DNA of 64,000 nt from Paraburkholderia sprentiae WSM5005 (GTDB taxonomy: Bacteria; Pseudomonadota; Gammaproteobacteria; Burkholderiales; Burkholderiaceae): positions 1,302,001 through 1,366,000 of the forward strand of contig NZ_CP017562.2 of assembly GCF_001865575.2 (NCBI RefSeq). Reading direction: 5' to 3'. A program made the position numbers and the translations under genes. The notes below the pieces were generated by a model. It was not told the DNA's origin, searched no databases, and was given only the letters and a program-made list of their open reading frames with translations. Below, piece by piece: positions 17,901-27,221 of this stretch (its first letter is position 1; every line of letters starts with the position of its first letter).

Positions 17901-20178
17901 GTGTACCGGCAGAGAAGCCTGTGTACAGGTCCACAACCTCGGGGATAGCTTTGCCGGGAATCGCATTGCCCAGGCTCAGAAGCCATAGGACCAGATCAAC
18001 CCACACGCGCCCGCGCGGTACGTTGAGGCCGGCCGGGATGAGAGCAGGATCGATACCAGCGGCAGCAAACACTTTTGACGCTGGAACGACTTCGACGGCC
18101 AGGACCGTTCGGACAAGCTCACGAAGTAGCCGGGCGTGATCGCCAAGCAACACTGTTTGAGCCCGCAGCAGTATCGCGCCGGCGGCTTCTGAACGCACGA
18201 GCGCGAGGAGCACTGCGCGCCGCCATGATTTGTGGGCGGATCCACGACTCAAGCGTTCAAGAAGAGCATGCCACGCAGTGCCATCCGTGTCCCGCTCAAT
18301 CGCCATTCTGGCAGCGAGTTCGACTCCCCGTGCGAGCGTCGCTGATGCAGGCCGCTCGAGGTTCAATGTGTCGATTAGCGAAATATCCGCCCGGAGTGCA
18401 TTTGCAATCGCCCATTCGCATAGCACGTCGTGACGGAAGGCTACCTGGTCGGCTCCGAGATTGCGCAGGGTACCACTATCGACCAATGCGTCGATTGGCG
18501 AAGCGGCTAACGAACGGACATCAAGAGCATCGCGGTGTGATAAAGCCTGCCGGGCCATGTCATGGAGTAGCCGCGAACGGTCACGCCAACCACTGTCTCG
18601 CTTGCCATCTGCGGTGCTCCACCACTGCTCGGCCATGTCGATCTCGGTACGAGGCAGCGGTTCCGTCAAAGGCCGACTTGCGAGCCGCGCGAGCCGGAAC
18701 AGGTTTCTGGTGACCTGTCGCGCGGGGTGATTGTCACTGAGGAGCGGAGCCAGCGCTGGTTCGCTGGCTATGAGTTGCCCGATTTCGGCTTTGCTCAACT
18801 CGTCGATTGCCACCGGCTCAGCCCGCGTCAGTTGATCCAGAGCATCACTGGGTAGCCAGCTCGGCTCGTCGACGCCGAAATCGGGTCTTGCGGTTGCGAG
18901 AACCGCCACGCCTGGAACCCGTGCGGCTTCCCGGATGATATCGATGACCGTGCGACGTTCTTCTTCGTTGAAGGAATCGAGATTATCCAGAAAAACAACA
19001 ACGCCCCCATCGTTTGCCAGTTCGACCAGCAAATCGCGAAGTGTGCCCTCAAAGTCAAGCTGTGCGCGCATCGCGGACCAGCCTCGCGGGACACATCGCC
19101 CCGGGCTGAGAACCATAATCTGCGCCTCATTCTGCAGCGACTCTGCAATCTGACGTAGAACACCTGACTTGCCGACGCCTGCGTCTCCGCGAATCTCCAC
19201 ATAGTGTCCACGGTCAAACGCCTCGTGCACCGCCGCAACCCGTTCATGCCTTGTTAGCACTACCTTGCCGACCTTGTTGCCAATGTCCGCAAGAGCCAGG
19301 CGTGCATCTTCCGCAAGGGCGACGCGGGCTTTTGCGTGCCGACGGTCTCCGACAAATCGGAACCCGAGTGGCACTAACGATTCCAGCAGGGTACCCCTGG
19401 TTCTATCTCCACCGTTCTTGCCCACGTTGATGGCCAATTCGATGAGGTTGCCCCATAGAGCATCGGCGCGCGCTGCATCGTCTGCGTGCAACGTACGGAC
19501 TACACGCTCGCGCGCCAGCTCCTTGGACACAGAACCTGGTGCCGCAAAGTCGAAAGTGAGAATTTGAAGGCGGCGCAAAAGCTGCCAGATTGTGACGTCA
19601 TCATACGGCGCCCCTTCATCCTTCAAATGACTCTGGAACGTCTTGACGAGCGTGCGCATGTCATCGTTTGCGGCGCCTGCGAGTTTGATCTGCGCAGCGA
19701 ATGTGTGTCCGTCACCTGTCTGCCGCGCGAGTGCAAGCACATCCTGATAAGGGCCATCGATCTTGCGTGATCCCCTACTCGTCGCTATGGCCATCTCGAC
19801 GCGCTGAGACCAAAAGCCCGGCCGGCGCGAAGTCGCGACGATTTGCCCAACGACCTTCCGGAATACGGCGTCGCTGGCAGCGAACGTAATTGTGCGCTTG
19901 ACCTGAATTTCGAGCGTTGCTGCGCTCCCGGAGGCATCGAGTGCGTGGATGATGACATCGTCGAGCGGAAAACCGGCATTGGCTTGCTGCAACGCGACGC
20001 GCTCAGTCGTGGTGCCGGGCAGACCCCGTGGCGGCGCGCCGCTGAGCATCGCAAGGAGGTAGAACGCCGCCACCTGACCTTCGAAGTGGGCACCGGCAGG
20101 CCCGCTGGAAGCCGTGCTGACTCCTGATACACCCCCTGAGAATGCGGATGAGTCGTCGGTCGATATTGGGTCACCCAT
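14965..20178 (-). CDS. Giant nuclease-STAND-type NTPase (Avs-like)
   Basis: 1737 residues. The N-terminal domain (about 28-130) has helix AHFEGQVAAFYLLAML, then D73/D74 and the strand LEIQVKR with Q92-x-K94, a PD-(D/E)xK nuclease pattern as in Cap4/DUF4297 proteins. A P-loop NTPase follows: Walker A GDAGVGKS (331-338), Walker B VVVFLDNLD (about 393-401), and ATARPDF (429-434). The remaining roughly 1200 residues are helical without obvious repeats. This layout resembles Avs-type STAND sensors that detect phage proteins and activate an N-terminal nuclease. The downstream HEPN gene overlaps its 3' end by 17 bp. Neither homology nor activity could be tested here. Confidence 0.72.
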   Translation of the reverse strand: MGDPISTDDSSAFSGGVSGVSTASSGPAGAHFEGQVAAFYLLAMLSGAPPRGLPGTTTERVALQQANAGFPLDDVIIHALDASGSAATLEIQVKRTITFAASDAVFRKVVGQIVATSRRPGFWSQRVEMAIATSRGSRKIDGPYQDVLALARQTGDGHTFAAQIKLAGAANDDMRTLVKTFQSHLKDEGAPYDDVTIWQLLRRLQILTFDFAAPGSVSKELARERVVRTLHADDAARADALWGNLIELAINVGKNGGDRTRGTLLESLVPLGFRFVGDRRHAKARVALAEDARLALADIGNKVGKVVLTRHERVAAVHEAFDRGHYVEIRGDAGVGKSGVLRQIAESLQNEAQIMVLSPGRCVPRGWSAMRAQLDFEGTLRDLLVELANDGGVVVFLDNLDSFNEEERRTVIDIIREAARVPGVAVLATARPDFGVDEPSWLPSDALDQLTRAEPVAIDELSKAEIGQLIASEPALAPLLSDNHPARQVTRNLFRLARLASRPLTEPLPRTEIDMAEQWWSTADGKRDSGWRDRSRLLHDMARQALSHRDALDVRSLAASPIDALVDSGTLRNLGADQVAFRHDVLCEWAIANALRADISLIDTLNLERPASATLARGVELAARMAIERDTDGTAWHALLERLSRGSAHKSWRRAVLLALVRSEAAGAILLRAQTVLLGDHARLLRELVRTVLAVEVVPASKVFAAAGIDPALIPAGLNVPRGRVWVDLVLWLLSLGNAIPGKAIPEVVDLYTGFSAGTLGATAITPLITRQLYVWLRQMEPLNTPTNPDAGSISGGQFEPGQAQSLRDDLRMGFVMFARTTPELAAEYLQAVAQTEHNERLVRSILKIHGSLAQAAPTDLAKLTAQALISKQRRRDRYSGREREEPFTFLDHEFLPASPAQGPFLELLVNSAQDGLMLVRNLVSHAVAHGSRGRDAGTDVINIALPDGLRTFPWTQTYLWSRNGRSNCVTSALMALEAWAHLRLDAGEPFESVLTDVLGPPGSCAAYLLVATDLIISHWPKSAGVAAAFLSCPELLCLDHTRLVHDQIGTSDFLAMGGSGAEPRGRASAAELQQKVSRRNSLDSLIGNYALTVIPDQLTKLTLLLRGAAQRLGPAGPQANLGDPEFMVLHALNLADPSNWHEGEVTLADGSTVRGRQYVSPDAEQRHLVVLRGAAEEECSDFAMQTAISMAIDNPSRLSLEQRLTAVAWASRVVPKASEQTGDDSEDASHRARQEAVLVAAMMVMRDGDDSLRAEYGAWARDQLEQAFKSGDDDPVLQIRSGLRFNPIAIAYVGLIHALRHSNSPDHVRALLEVAACPRHAAAHGLGAAVTVLESADERLLRALLRCALHSCVVPDRRWDLSDEEIAALAARRNASAKSTVDAEMKWLAGVESEPAWPAFPPERVRPRYGIRLRDEHLEEDDDKAVPDRDEISHEEHVNHQAAALWLRQVRGIGNANSHRWLRDIARAYMPWTIRANGGELDRGEEAENEPSDWNNVFFDLVARCVVGLTFAEADDLIVKPITGLPDRNFFDVLADFLRSLDAVSFGGDDLQESVAVGVRSALADRMMASSGWRRLSGKMDASIEIHIGPAIATLFFNDHHFVQSTKCYLHEKGIDRVASYFPVLDLLVQSAPSPFVALVLLNLLGVSPRTDQLGLLVRAAKVWLGAYPDSRSFWNDHGFGKRWCQIAERIYAVDAQSFAGNAAVHADIESIVAEMISLGVPEASRLEVFLSGGQR

Positions 20179-20330
20179 TTCTTATGCCCCGCATTTGTTT
20201 CACGTTGCCGGTTTCGCCAAAAGTCGGACTTAGCAGTGGTGCTAGCCATTGCTTTCCCTTGGGGTGAATAATGGCCGCACTACGCCATACAGTCGTTCGG
20301 ATGTACCATCGCGACCGATAAATTATGAGG

Positions 20331-22091
20331 CTATCGTTCGGCAGCTGAAGCAATTTCGGCGCGTAAATGTTCGGCGATATGTTGGCCAACACCCGGCACT
20401 CGCAGGTGCACCCCGATCTCTCCCAAGTTGCTGCTATGAGTTTGGTCTGCCGAAAGCCAGTTTAATGACGTGATCACGGCGTTATCATCATCCCACACGA
20501 GTAGTTTTGCGTGAACTCTCGGCGAATGGACAGGCTTCAAGGACACACCCAACGAAGTCGCTTCCTGTGTCAACCGTCGCTCGTCAGAGCCTCGAACAGG
20601 TGCGGTCCTGCGGCAATAAAAAACCTCGACCGAAAGCTGTGCACTTTCGGCCGCGGCGCGCTGCAGAGGCGCTAGGATGCCAGGGCCTGCTGCTACGCCC
20701 AAACGATGGCTTGCGAGAATAATGAACTTCTTCGCGTCATCCCTAGCACGCAAAACTAACTCGTTGTGCTGTGCGCCTGCAATGATGCTGCCTTCTCCGA
20801 TCGGCGTAGCGGTCTGAGCCGATTGCAAGCGTTGCGAAATGAGCACGAAATCTCCAGCCAATTCCGACCAGAGTCCGTCGTGCATGCAAACCAGACGCCC
20901 AAAGCAGCGCACCACTTCGTCCACGATCTTGGGATCGCGCAAGACCACCGATGCCTCATAAGACGCGAATCCGCTTGTGAGCCAGTTGCAGGACCCCACG
21001 ACGGCAACATATTCACCTGAGGGACCCGCGTCGGCCAAAAGCAGCTTGGAATGCGAGCCCGTGGAAGACGACTGGAAGGTTAAGCGCTCCGCCAAGGCCT
21101 GAATTTGAAGGTTTTTGCGCAACTCGGCAATCGCACTCCTGGTCGAGGCGAGGTCATCCGGATCTTCGTTCTGCCCCCAGAATATACGGATATGAACGCC
21201 TCTTTCGACTGCCTTGTTGATCGCCGGAAGCAGATCCAGCACACGCGAGGCGCTTATGAAGGTTGAATGGATAAATACGTGAGTTTTTGCCGTTTCGAGC
21301 AAGCGAAGCAGAGTCTCCTGATGCGCTTTACCGCCCAACACCAGATCCTGAAGTTTGAAGTCGATGCTGTGCACTGCGGCTTCTGGCGGCTGCATCCGTT
21401 CAAGCTCGTACGCATAGTTCGGTTCGAATGTGAAATCCGATTTGCTGTCTGCTTCTTCGGCGGCGTCCAGCACGACTTGACGTAGCTTGTCCAACGATCG
21501 CGTCTCCGGCAAGCCAGAGACAATACGGCCTCCGCGGACCACTACTGTGACCCAACGCCGATAGATGCCTCCTGGTTGGCCGCTGACGAAGGTCTCATCG
21601 GGATCCAAAAGAACCTGCAGCGCTTCATTGACTTCCACTTGACTGTGCCAGGACAGTGGCTTCACCCAGACACTTGATTGCCCTTCCAAAGACTTACGAA
21701 TTTCTTGTTCCGACTGCCTCATCAAATCCTTATTTCTAAAGATTTCCCCGCAAACCATATCAAGGACGTAATTGGTGGGACGTTTCTGAAGATCCGGGAG
21801 TTTAGGTAGTTCGGAGTGGGAAACGGCGACTTTTCCGATCTCGGTTGCTCGGAAATTGACTTCAGCCGCCACGCTCAATTCGACCCAGCCGGCACGCATC
21901 AATCGAACGAGTGCTTCAATCACGACTCGGCGTGGCAGTCTGCCGTGCTCCGCGAGTCCATTGGTAGACCATTCGCGTTTGACTAATGCATCAAGTAGCA
22001 AGTGCTCCACTATGCTCCAATGACGCCCCTTGTCTACCACGAATGATATCTTTCCTTTGAGAACCGGAAGAAAGACCTTGGTCGACTTCAT
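20331..22091 (-). CDS. mkoB: PLD-family nuclease, Mokosh type I MkoB-like
   Basis: 586 residues with two complete HKD motifs: H347-x-K349-x4-D354 (HSKLLLAD) followed by SCNW, and H527-x-K529-x4-D534 (HAKLLVWD) followed by SLNW. These are the paired catalytic motifs of phospholipase-D-type phosphodiesterases. The N-terminal 110 residues look like a winged-helix segment. It overlaps the upstream helicase gene by one base (TAATG), so both are co-translated. A helicase with kinase-like domain plus a separate PLD protein is the layout described for type I Mokosh anti-phage systems. The gene is less GC-rich than the chromosome. Confidence 0.82.
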   Translation of the reverse strand: MKSTKVFLPVLKGKISFVVDKGRHWSIVEHLLLDALVKREWSTNGLAEHGRLPRRVVIEALVRLMRAGWVELSVAAEVNFRATEIGKVAVSHSELPKLPDLQKRPTNYVLDMVCGEIFRNKDLMRQSEQEIRKSLEGQSSVWVKPLSWHSQVEVNEALQVLLDPDETFVSGQPGGIYRRWVTVVVRGGRIVSGLPETRSLDKLRQVVLDAAEEADSKSDFTFEPNYAYELERMQPPEAAVHSIDFKLQDLVLGGKAHQETLLRLLETAKTHVFIHSTFISASRVLDLLPAINKAVERGVHIRIFWGQNEDPDDLASTRSAIAELRKNLQIQALAERLTFQSSSTGSHSKLLLADAGPSGEYVAVVGSCNWLTSGFASYEASVVLRDPKIVDEVVRCFGRLVCMHDGLWSELAGDFVLISQRLQSAQTATPIGEGSIIAGAQHNELVLRARDDAKKFIILASHRLGVAAGPGILAPLQRAAAESAQLSVEVFYCRRTAPVRGSDERRLTQEATSLGVSLKPVHSPRVHAKLLVWDDDNAVITSLNWLSADQTHSSNLGEIGVHLRVPGVGQHIAEHLRAEIASAAER

Positions 22092-25000
22092 TACTTGACT
22101 CCCAACGCGTCTGCAGAAATAACTGAGATTCCTTCTCGTTGCCTTCTACCGTCGAAGAATTCCAACACACGGTCAATAAATCCGATATCTTCTTTGCCAT
22201 CTTGGGCATTGCGAGCGATGCTTCGTAGGAAGTCGAGACTACCGATAATAACCATGCGATAGCGGGCCCTGCTCAGTAACACGTTCATTCTTCGCTCGTC
22301 TGCGAGAAAGCCGAGCGCGGCCCGAATTCCTCCGAATCCGTTGTTCCGCACCAGAGAAACGATCACGAAGTCGGCCTCACTGCCTTGAAAGGAGTCGACC
22401 GTGTTGCAGTAACTCTTGTGTCCAGGTGGCAAGTTGAATTTCGATAGAGGTGAGCGCGCGATACCCTGTTCCAAGGTATCCGCCAAAGCTCGCACCTGAC
22501 GGCTGTACGGTGAAAGCACGGCAAGCGTCGGCAATGGGTCAGACCGGGGCTCCGAGAGTTCGAGGATCTTTTTGCTGACACGCAACTCAAGGTCATTTTT
22601 GAACCGGGGAAGTGCTTCCCCTTTCCTCATATGCCTCGTGTCCTGCACCCATGGGGTATCAATCCAAATAATTGGCGTCTCCGGTAGCGCATGCAACGCA
22701 CCCCATCCGATTGTGTTGGGATGCAGCCTAAATCGATTGGCAGTGGCTTCGTCGGTGTGAAGTTTGTCGTCATAGAAAGCGTGGGACACAACCTCCGCAA
22801 TGTCGGGATGCATGCGGTGCTGGTTAGTGAGTGCGGCGGCGATAGGTCGGCCTTTGGGGTTCTTCTCTAGCCTGACGTATTCCTTCTGAACGTTTGAGCT
22901 GAATAACGAGAAAAGGCTAGCGGAATCCTCGCACAGTTTCACCAGTTCGTTATGGCCAGTCTCACCTCCTTCCGCTCTGAGTTCGTTAAAGACCTCATCA
23001 ACGATGCTGCCGCGCAATGTGAGCCCTACCATTGGGTCTACCAATTCGAGCGCCCGCTTAACCGCTAAAGGTCTATTCAGGAGCGATAGTGTGCGCTCTT
23101 CACCAAACGGGGGGAGCTGCTTATGGTCCCCGATCATCAAGCGGCGTGGCGAGAGGATCATGGGTGCAATCAACTCACCACCGGTTGCCTTGCCCGCTTC
23201 TTCCACGACAGTCCAGTCGAATTGAGAACGGTCATCAATCAGCGTTTGGATGTCACCTGAGTTTGCGGTTGCGAAAAGTAAATTCGCCGACTGGAGCATC
23301 AGGTTCTCCAACGCGCGCCGGGCATTCGGTGGTGCTGCTTGCGATCCGGCGGTGCCGTCGAGTTCGAAAGTCGTGCAAAGGGCATCGACCTTCGTTTTCA
23401 GAACTGGAGACGCCTCACGGCATAGTCTGCTGCCACGGAGGTGGGTAAGAAGTTGCTTCGCTTGATTGGTAACGTGATATTTGCTTTGAGCGTCTTTACG
23501 ATCGGGGGTTGCGCACCGGATTACAACGGAGTCTTCAAGCACATCCGCTCCCAAGGCGTTGACGATCTCGTGAAGAAGGTGGTCGACCGCATGGTTGCTC
23601 TGCGCCGATAACAGCATGCGAGTGGTCTTATCGGACGCCAGTCTCTGCCGGACAAGTTCGCGGATTAACCGCGTTTTACCAACACCCGGCGGCCCTTGCA
23701 GCATAAAAAGGGGCAACGTCTCCACGATCTTGGCGAGCGCGGCCTGTTTAGATGTGTCGAGATCCTCGTAGCCAGCGTCCTTGATTGGTGTTTCGTTGCT
23801 ATCGAGCACCCTTCGACGAGGGTCGATAAGCATCCGAGTCAACTCTCTATGTTCACTTAACGCGGCCAAACTCTTGATTCGTCGCTCAAGTTGGGAATCT
23901 CTCCCCGCCGAGTCGCTTGGGATAAGAAATAGATTTTCGTTCAGCGCAGGGAGGCTATCACCCGAAAAAATGTATTGAGGGGCACCATTTTGCGCGCCTT
24001 CTTCACGCAAGAATTGCCATTCGCTCGGTCGCGTATTGCGCTCTCCGATTGTGGGACTTGGGCTCAACCACCAGTTTGTTTGTCTATCATCCGCGGACCT
24101 ATCGCCAATCAGCATTTCGCGCAAGCGCGTCGCCGGCGGATCCCTTAACTCAAGCGCGTCGGAAAGTCGAGTCTTATCTTCATCGGCGCGAGCTTCAACT
24201 TGAATCCTATATCGACCTTCATCGTTGTCGATTTCTGTATGATTTATCAGCTTAACTGGAAACACATCACTTGCGGCGAACGCGTAATCTACCATCTGCG
24301 CTAATGCCAAAGCCTTGTACAGCCGCGATTCCCGTCTATCGTTTTCTCGGATAGGTTTAAGTTGAGCTCGCAGAGTCTTCCAGGACGTTCCGCGAGGACG
24401 GCTTCGGAACATTGTTGAACTCTTGGAAAGCGCAGTTAGCTGAATGGCGTTTCCGACAACGGACAGCGAATTAAGTGGGTTGGCGCTGGAGTTTCTCGTT
24501 ATACCCACAGAAGCACAGTAGGCGACTTCCCAGTCCGACGGAATCAAGTCGCGGGTTCTTTTAAAGTCTTCCAAGTAATAGGTTAACAATCCCCCCCGAA
24601 TGGCCAGTCGATCTTCGGACAACAAAAGAATCGTCGGATTAGCCAAATCACTCTCGACGAATTGATCCTGAGCGTTTTCGTCGTCGGCTTCTATTTCGTA
24701 ATCCGACGCTTCACGGATTGCATCCACAACGGCAGAATTCCTAACCAAAGGAAGAACAAGATGGTAAACAAGGTCTTCTTTCTGAATAGCCGCCTGCAGC
24801 GAAAGTAGAATTTTTTCGATACCGGTAATGACCGTGTTACCGTCCAAGCGTTCGCATGGCAAAATTTGCATGAGTTGTCGAATCAGCCTTGCTTCTGCGG
24901 CGGTTAAATTTTCAGCAACTTCATGACTTGCGATAGAAATATTCGCGAGACGTTTTGGATTGATCCCAAAGAGCTGGACTGCCAGCTCCCCGAGGCCGTA

Positions 25001-25684
25001 CCAGTCACGAATAAATGAATAGAGATTGCTCTCCGCGCTACGCGTGAGATGCTTTGCCGACGAGTCCATGCCCACGATACGCATGGACCACTCAAACCCG
25101 GTCAGTTGAAAGTCAGGCTCAATGGAGTCCGCCGTCAGTACCGCCCAAGTGTTCAAATTTCTGTGCAATAACCCTTGTAAATGCAGCAGGTCCAAGGCCT
25201 TGGCCAAGCGCAGCAAGTTTCCCCATAGTAGATGTCGGCCATTGACGTTGTTTCGAATAGCATGCCTGAGGCTACCGTTTCTTGCTAGCAGGGTCGCGAG
25301 GGGTTCGCGCTGTTCGGAGCGAATGGCCAAATGGTAGCCCTGCTCATCAACATGTGATTCCTCCAACTCGGCGATGATGTCACCGACTCCTCTTGTTCCA
25401 AGTATGCGGTTGAGTTGGCGAATCTCGTGATGCCAGATTTCGCGAAGGTCCGAGTCTTCCGCACCGGCGATCCGAGGCCAGGTTTTGATGAGCAGCCGAG
25501 TGCCCTGTGCGTCGGTGCCTGCACGCAACGCGGGGGTTCCCCGTGCTCTGTCAGCCGTCTTCAATTGCTTACTTGCGAGGTTAAATCGGCCCAAAAATCC
25601 TTTATTGGCTTTCGGCTTCAACGTTAACTTCGAGCACATCCTCGGTCTCTCCAAGTCTTGATTTTCAGCATCTATACGAGACAA
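22091..25684 (-). CDS. mkoA: Kinase-like/SF1 helicase fusion, Mokosh type I MkoA-like
   Basis: 1197 residues. The N-terminal 200 residues look like a Ser/Thr kinase fold (LLIKTW with K67, LLHRNLNTWAVLT at 172-184, LTGFEWS at 194-200). The catalytic HRD aspartate is Asn (HRN, 174-176) and the DFG aspartate is Gly (GFE), so it is probably a pseudokinase. The C-terminal half is an Upf1-like SF1 helicase (COG1112 type): Walker A GPPGVGKT near residue 665, VVEEAGKATGGELI, IGDHKQLPP, VDSFQGSEADFVIVSLVRNN and NVLLSRARYRMVIIG. Together with the PLD gene it matches type I Mokosh. Visibly AT-richer than its surroundings, which suggests recent acquisition. Confidence 0.85.
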   Translation of the reverse strand: MSRIDAENQDLERPRMCSKLTLKPKANKGFLGRFNLASKQLKTADRARGTPALRAGTDAQGTRLLIKTWPRIAGAEDSDLREIWHHEIRQLNRILGTRGVGDIIAELEESHVDEQGYHLAIRSEQREPLATLLARNGSLRHAIRNNVNGRHLLWGNLLRLAKALDLLHLQGLLHRNLNTWAVLTADSIEPDFQLTGFEWSMRIVGMDSSAKHLTRSAESNLYSFIRDWYGLGELAVQLFGINPKRLANISIASHEVAENLTAAEARLIRQLMQILPCERLDGNTVITGIEKILLSLQAAIQKEDLVYHLVLPLVRNSAVVDAIREASDYEIEADDENAQDQFVESDLANPTILLLSEDRLAIRGGLLTYYLEDFKRTRDLIPSDWEVAYCASVGITRNSSANPLNSLSVVGNAIQLTALSKSSTMFRSRPRGTSWKTLRAQLKPIRENDRRESRLYKALALAQMVDYAFAASDVFPVKLINHTEIDNDEGRYRIQVEARADEDKTRLSDALELRDPPATRLREMLIGDRSADDRQTNWWLSPSPTIGERNTRPSEWQFLREEGAQNGAPQYIFSGDSLPALNENLFLIPSDSAGRDSQLERRIKSLAALSEHRELTRMLIDPRRRVLDSNETPIKDAGYEDLDTSKQAALAKIVETLPLFMLQGPPGVGKTRLIRELVRQRLASDKTTRMLLSAQSNHAVDHLLHEIVNALGADVLEDSVVIRCATPDRKDAQSKYHVTNQAKQLLTHLRGSRLCREASPVLKTKVDALCTTFELDGTAGSQAAPPNARRALENLMLQSANLLFATANSGDIQTLIDDRSQFDWTVVEEAGKATGGELIAPMILSPRRLMIGDHKQLPPFGEERTLSLLNRPLAVKRALELVDPMVGLTLRGSIVDEVFNELRAEGGETGHNELVKLCEDSASLFSLFSSNVQKEYVRLEKNPKGRPIAAALTNQHRMHPDIAEVVSHAFYDDKLHTDEATANRFRLHPNTIGWGALHALPETPIIWIDTPWVQDTRHMRKGEALPRFKNDLELRVSKKILELSEPRSDPLPTLAVLSPYSRQVRALADTLEQGIARSPLSKFNLPPGHKSYCNTVDSFQGSEADFVIVSLVRNNGFGGIRAALGFLADERRMNVLLSRARYRMVIIGSLDFLRSIARNAQDGKEDIGFIDRVLEFFDGRRQREGISVISADALGVK

Positions 25685-25955
25685 TCGTTAGATCCATTCC
25701 TCTGGACCGCCTTGACCCGGCCGCCGAAGGCCGTACGCATGGGCGTGGGGCCGAGCGGCGGAGAGCGCGATGCTCACGCAGCAACAGAACCAGTTGTTCC
25801 AACGATTTTAGCAATTCCGCTTATACGGGCGTGTACGGTCAAGTTCAAATGTCCTCGATTGCGAGCGCGGTCGGAACGGTAGATCTCGCACGTTTGAGGA
25901 GCTCGAGTGCTTGCCTTCAATCGAAAGGCTGCGGCGCTTTTCCTATCGAGTTTTG

Positions 25956-27045
25956 TCAGTCACAGCAATCCGGCCGGGTCGCAACTTCACGAGTCGCACG
26001 AGCCAGCGCCTCGACCACCGCCCGCACCGTTAGCTGCGCGATTTGCGCCGCGTGCGTGTCGAGTTCGCTTCGCTCCTGGATGTGCTTGGCAGGATGGATC
26101 AGATTGCGCCTACCGCGAAGGCCCTGAGCGTACCTTTCGATGCCGTTGCCGAGCAGGCCGAACTCGGCGGCGACGTCGATCAACTTCTCGGCTGACCATT
26201 TCCCAAAGGGGCGGGACTATGCCAGTCTGCGGGTGCTTGGGCGCTCGCCTTGCCGACCTTGCCCTCGCCTCGTCACGGGACAACCAGTCGCCGAGGAGGA
26301 GTTCGAGCATCGAGCCGTACAGCACGGCTGACGCGAGCCACGCACATGCACGCATGCAGCGCTGCGCCTCCTCCCAGCGAAAGGCCAAATTCTCGGCGGC
26401 TAGCGACTCGAGCCCGAGCTCGTGAAACGGCAGGCCTTCCACGTGATCGCGCGACAGAAGAGTCGCCGGCGGACACAGACCGAGGCGCGGCACGACAGCG
26501 CGAGCGTACGCTTTGTCGCCCTCTCGCGTGCTGAAGAGAGCGCTTTCCCCCGGATTGTCCATGTCGGGGCCTCGCGCAACTAGGTCTGCGGCGAGAAGCG
26601 CGTCGACGGCCTGCTCCCGCAGCGCCGGGTCGATGTGGGCAAGATAGACGGCCAGAACGCGCTCGGGCAGTCGGAGCGTGCCGGTTAGCAATTCCGATGG
26701 CTCGGCCGCTTCGCTGTGCAGGAGGGCGAGAATAAGGTCCTCGACGGTTGAACGGGCATCCCCCAAGGCGGGGTGCCGGCGTCCTGGCGCCTGCCAACGC
26801 TGCTCGCGTGCAATCTGGCCGATCTCTGTCGCATACCAATAGCCAATAGAGTTACAGTCGATCCACCTCAGTGACCGCATGCGGGCGAGCTCCTCCTCGA
26901 GTTCAGTCTGGGTGAAATCCCACGTCGCTTCATGTTGCCCGATAGCGTTCACGTGTACATGCGGGAGCTGAAGCGCGCCCGCAGTGAAAATCTCATGTTC
27001 AAAGAGTGCGTCGCGTAACGCCGACGGCCCTGAATCCTGGCTCAT
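25956..27045 (-). pseudogene. Frameshifted gene, possible HEPN-like protein
   Basis: Two minus-strand frames join to one protein. Residues from MSQDSGPSALRDALFEHEIF to about TGIVPP are in one frame (27045 to about 26212). A run of four C at 26208-26211 (minus strand) shifts the frame, after which FGKWSAEKLIDVAAEFGLLGNGIERYAQGLRGRRNLIHPAK continues to 25956. One C fewer restores the frame. The C-terminal RRNLIHP has the R-x4-H spacing of HEPN-like proteins, and the helical segments around it fit that fold. No specific family recognised. The change may be a real inactivation or a homopolymer sequencing error. Confidence 0.5.
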
Positions 27046-27221
27046 GCTATTTCTTCCTGCTTTCGGCTACTTGAGGCTATGAAGCAAACAATCGGTGTTT
27101 TGCTCTATCGGGCCGTTGTCGCAAAGACAGGCCGCGATATTGCTGCAAGACTTCCGCGCCATCGCGGGTTCACCGGCAAGTAACGAAATGCGGATCGCGC
27201 TGAGCTTCAAATTTCCTGTAC

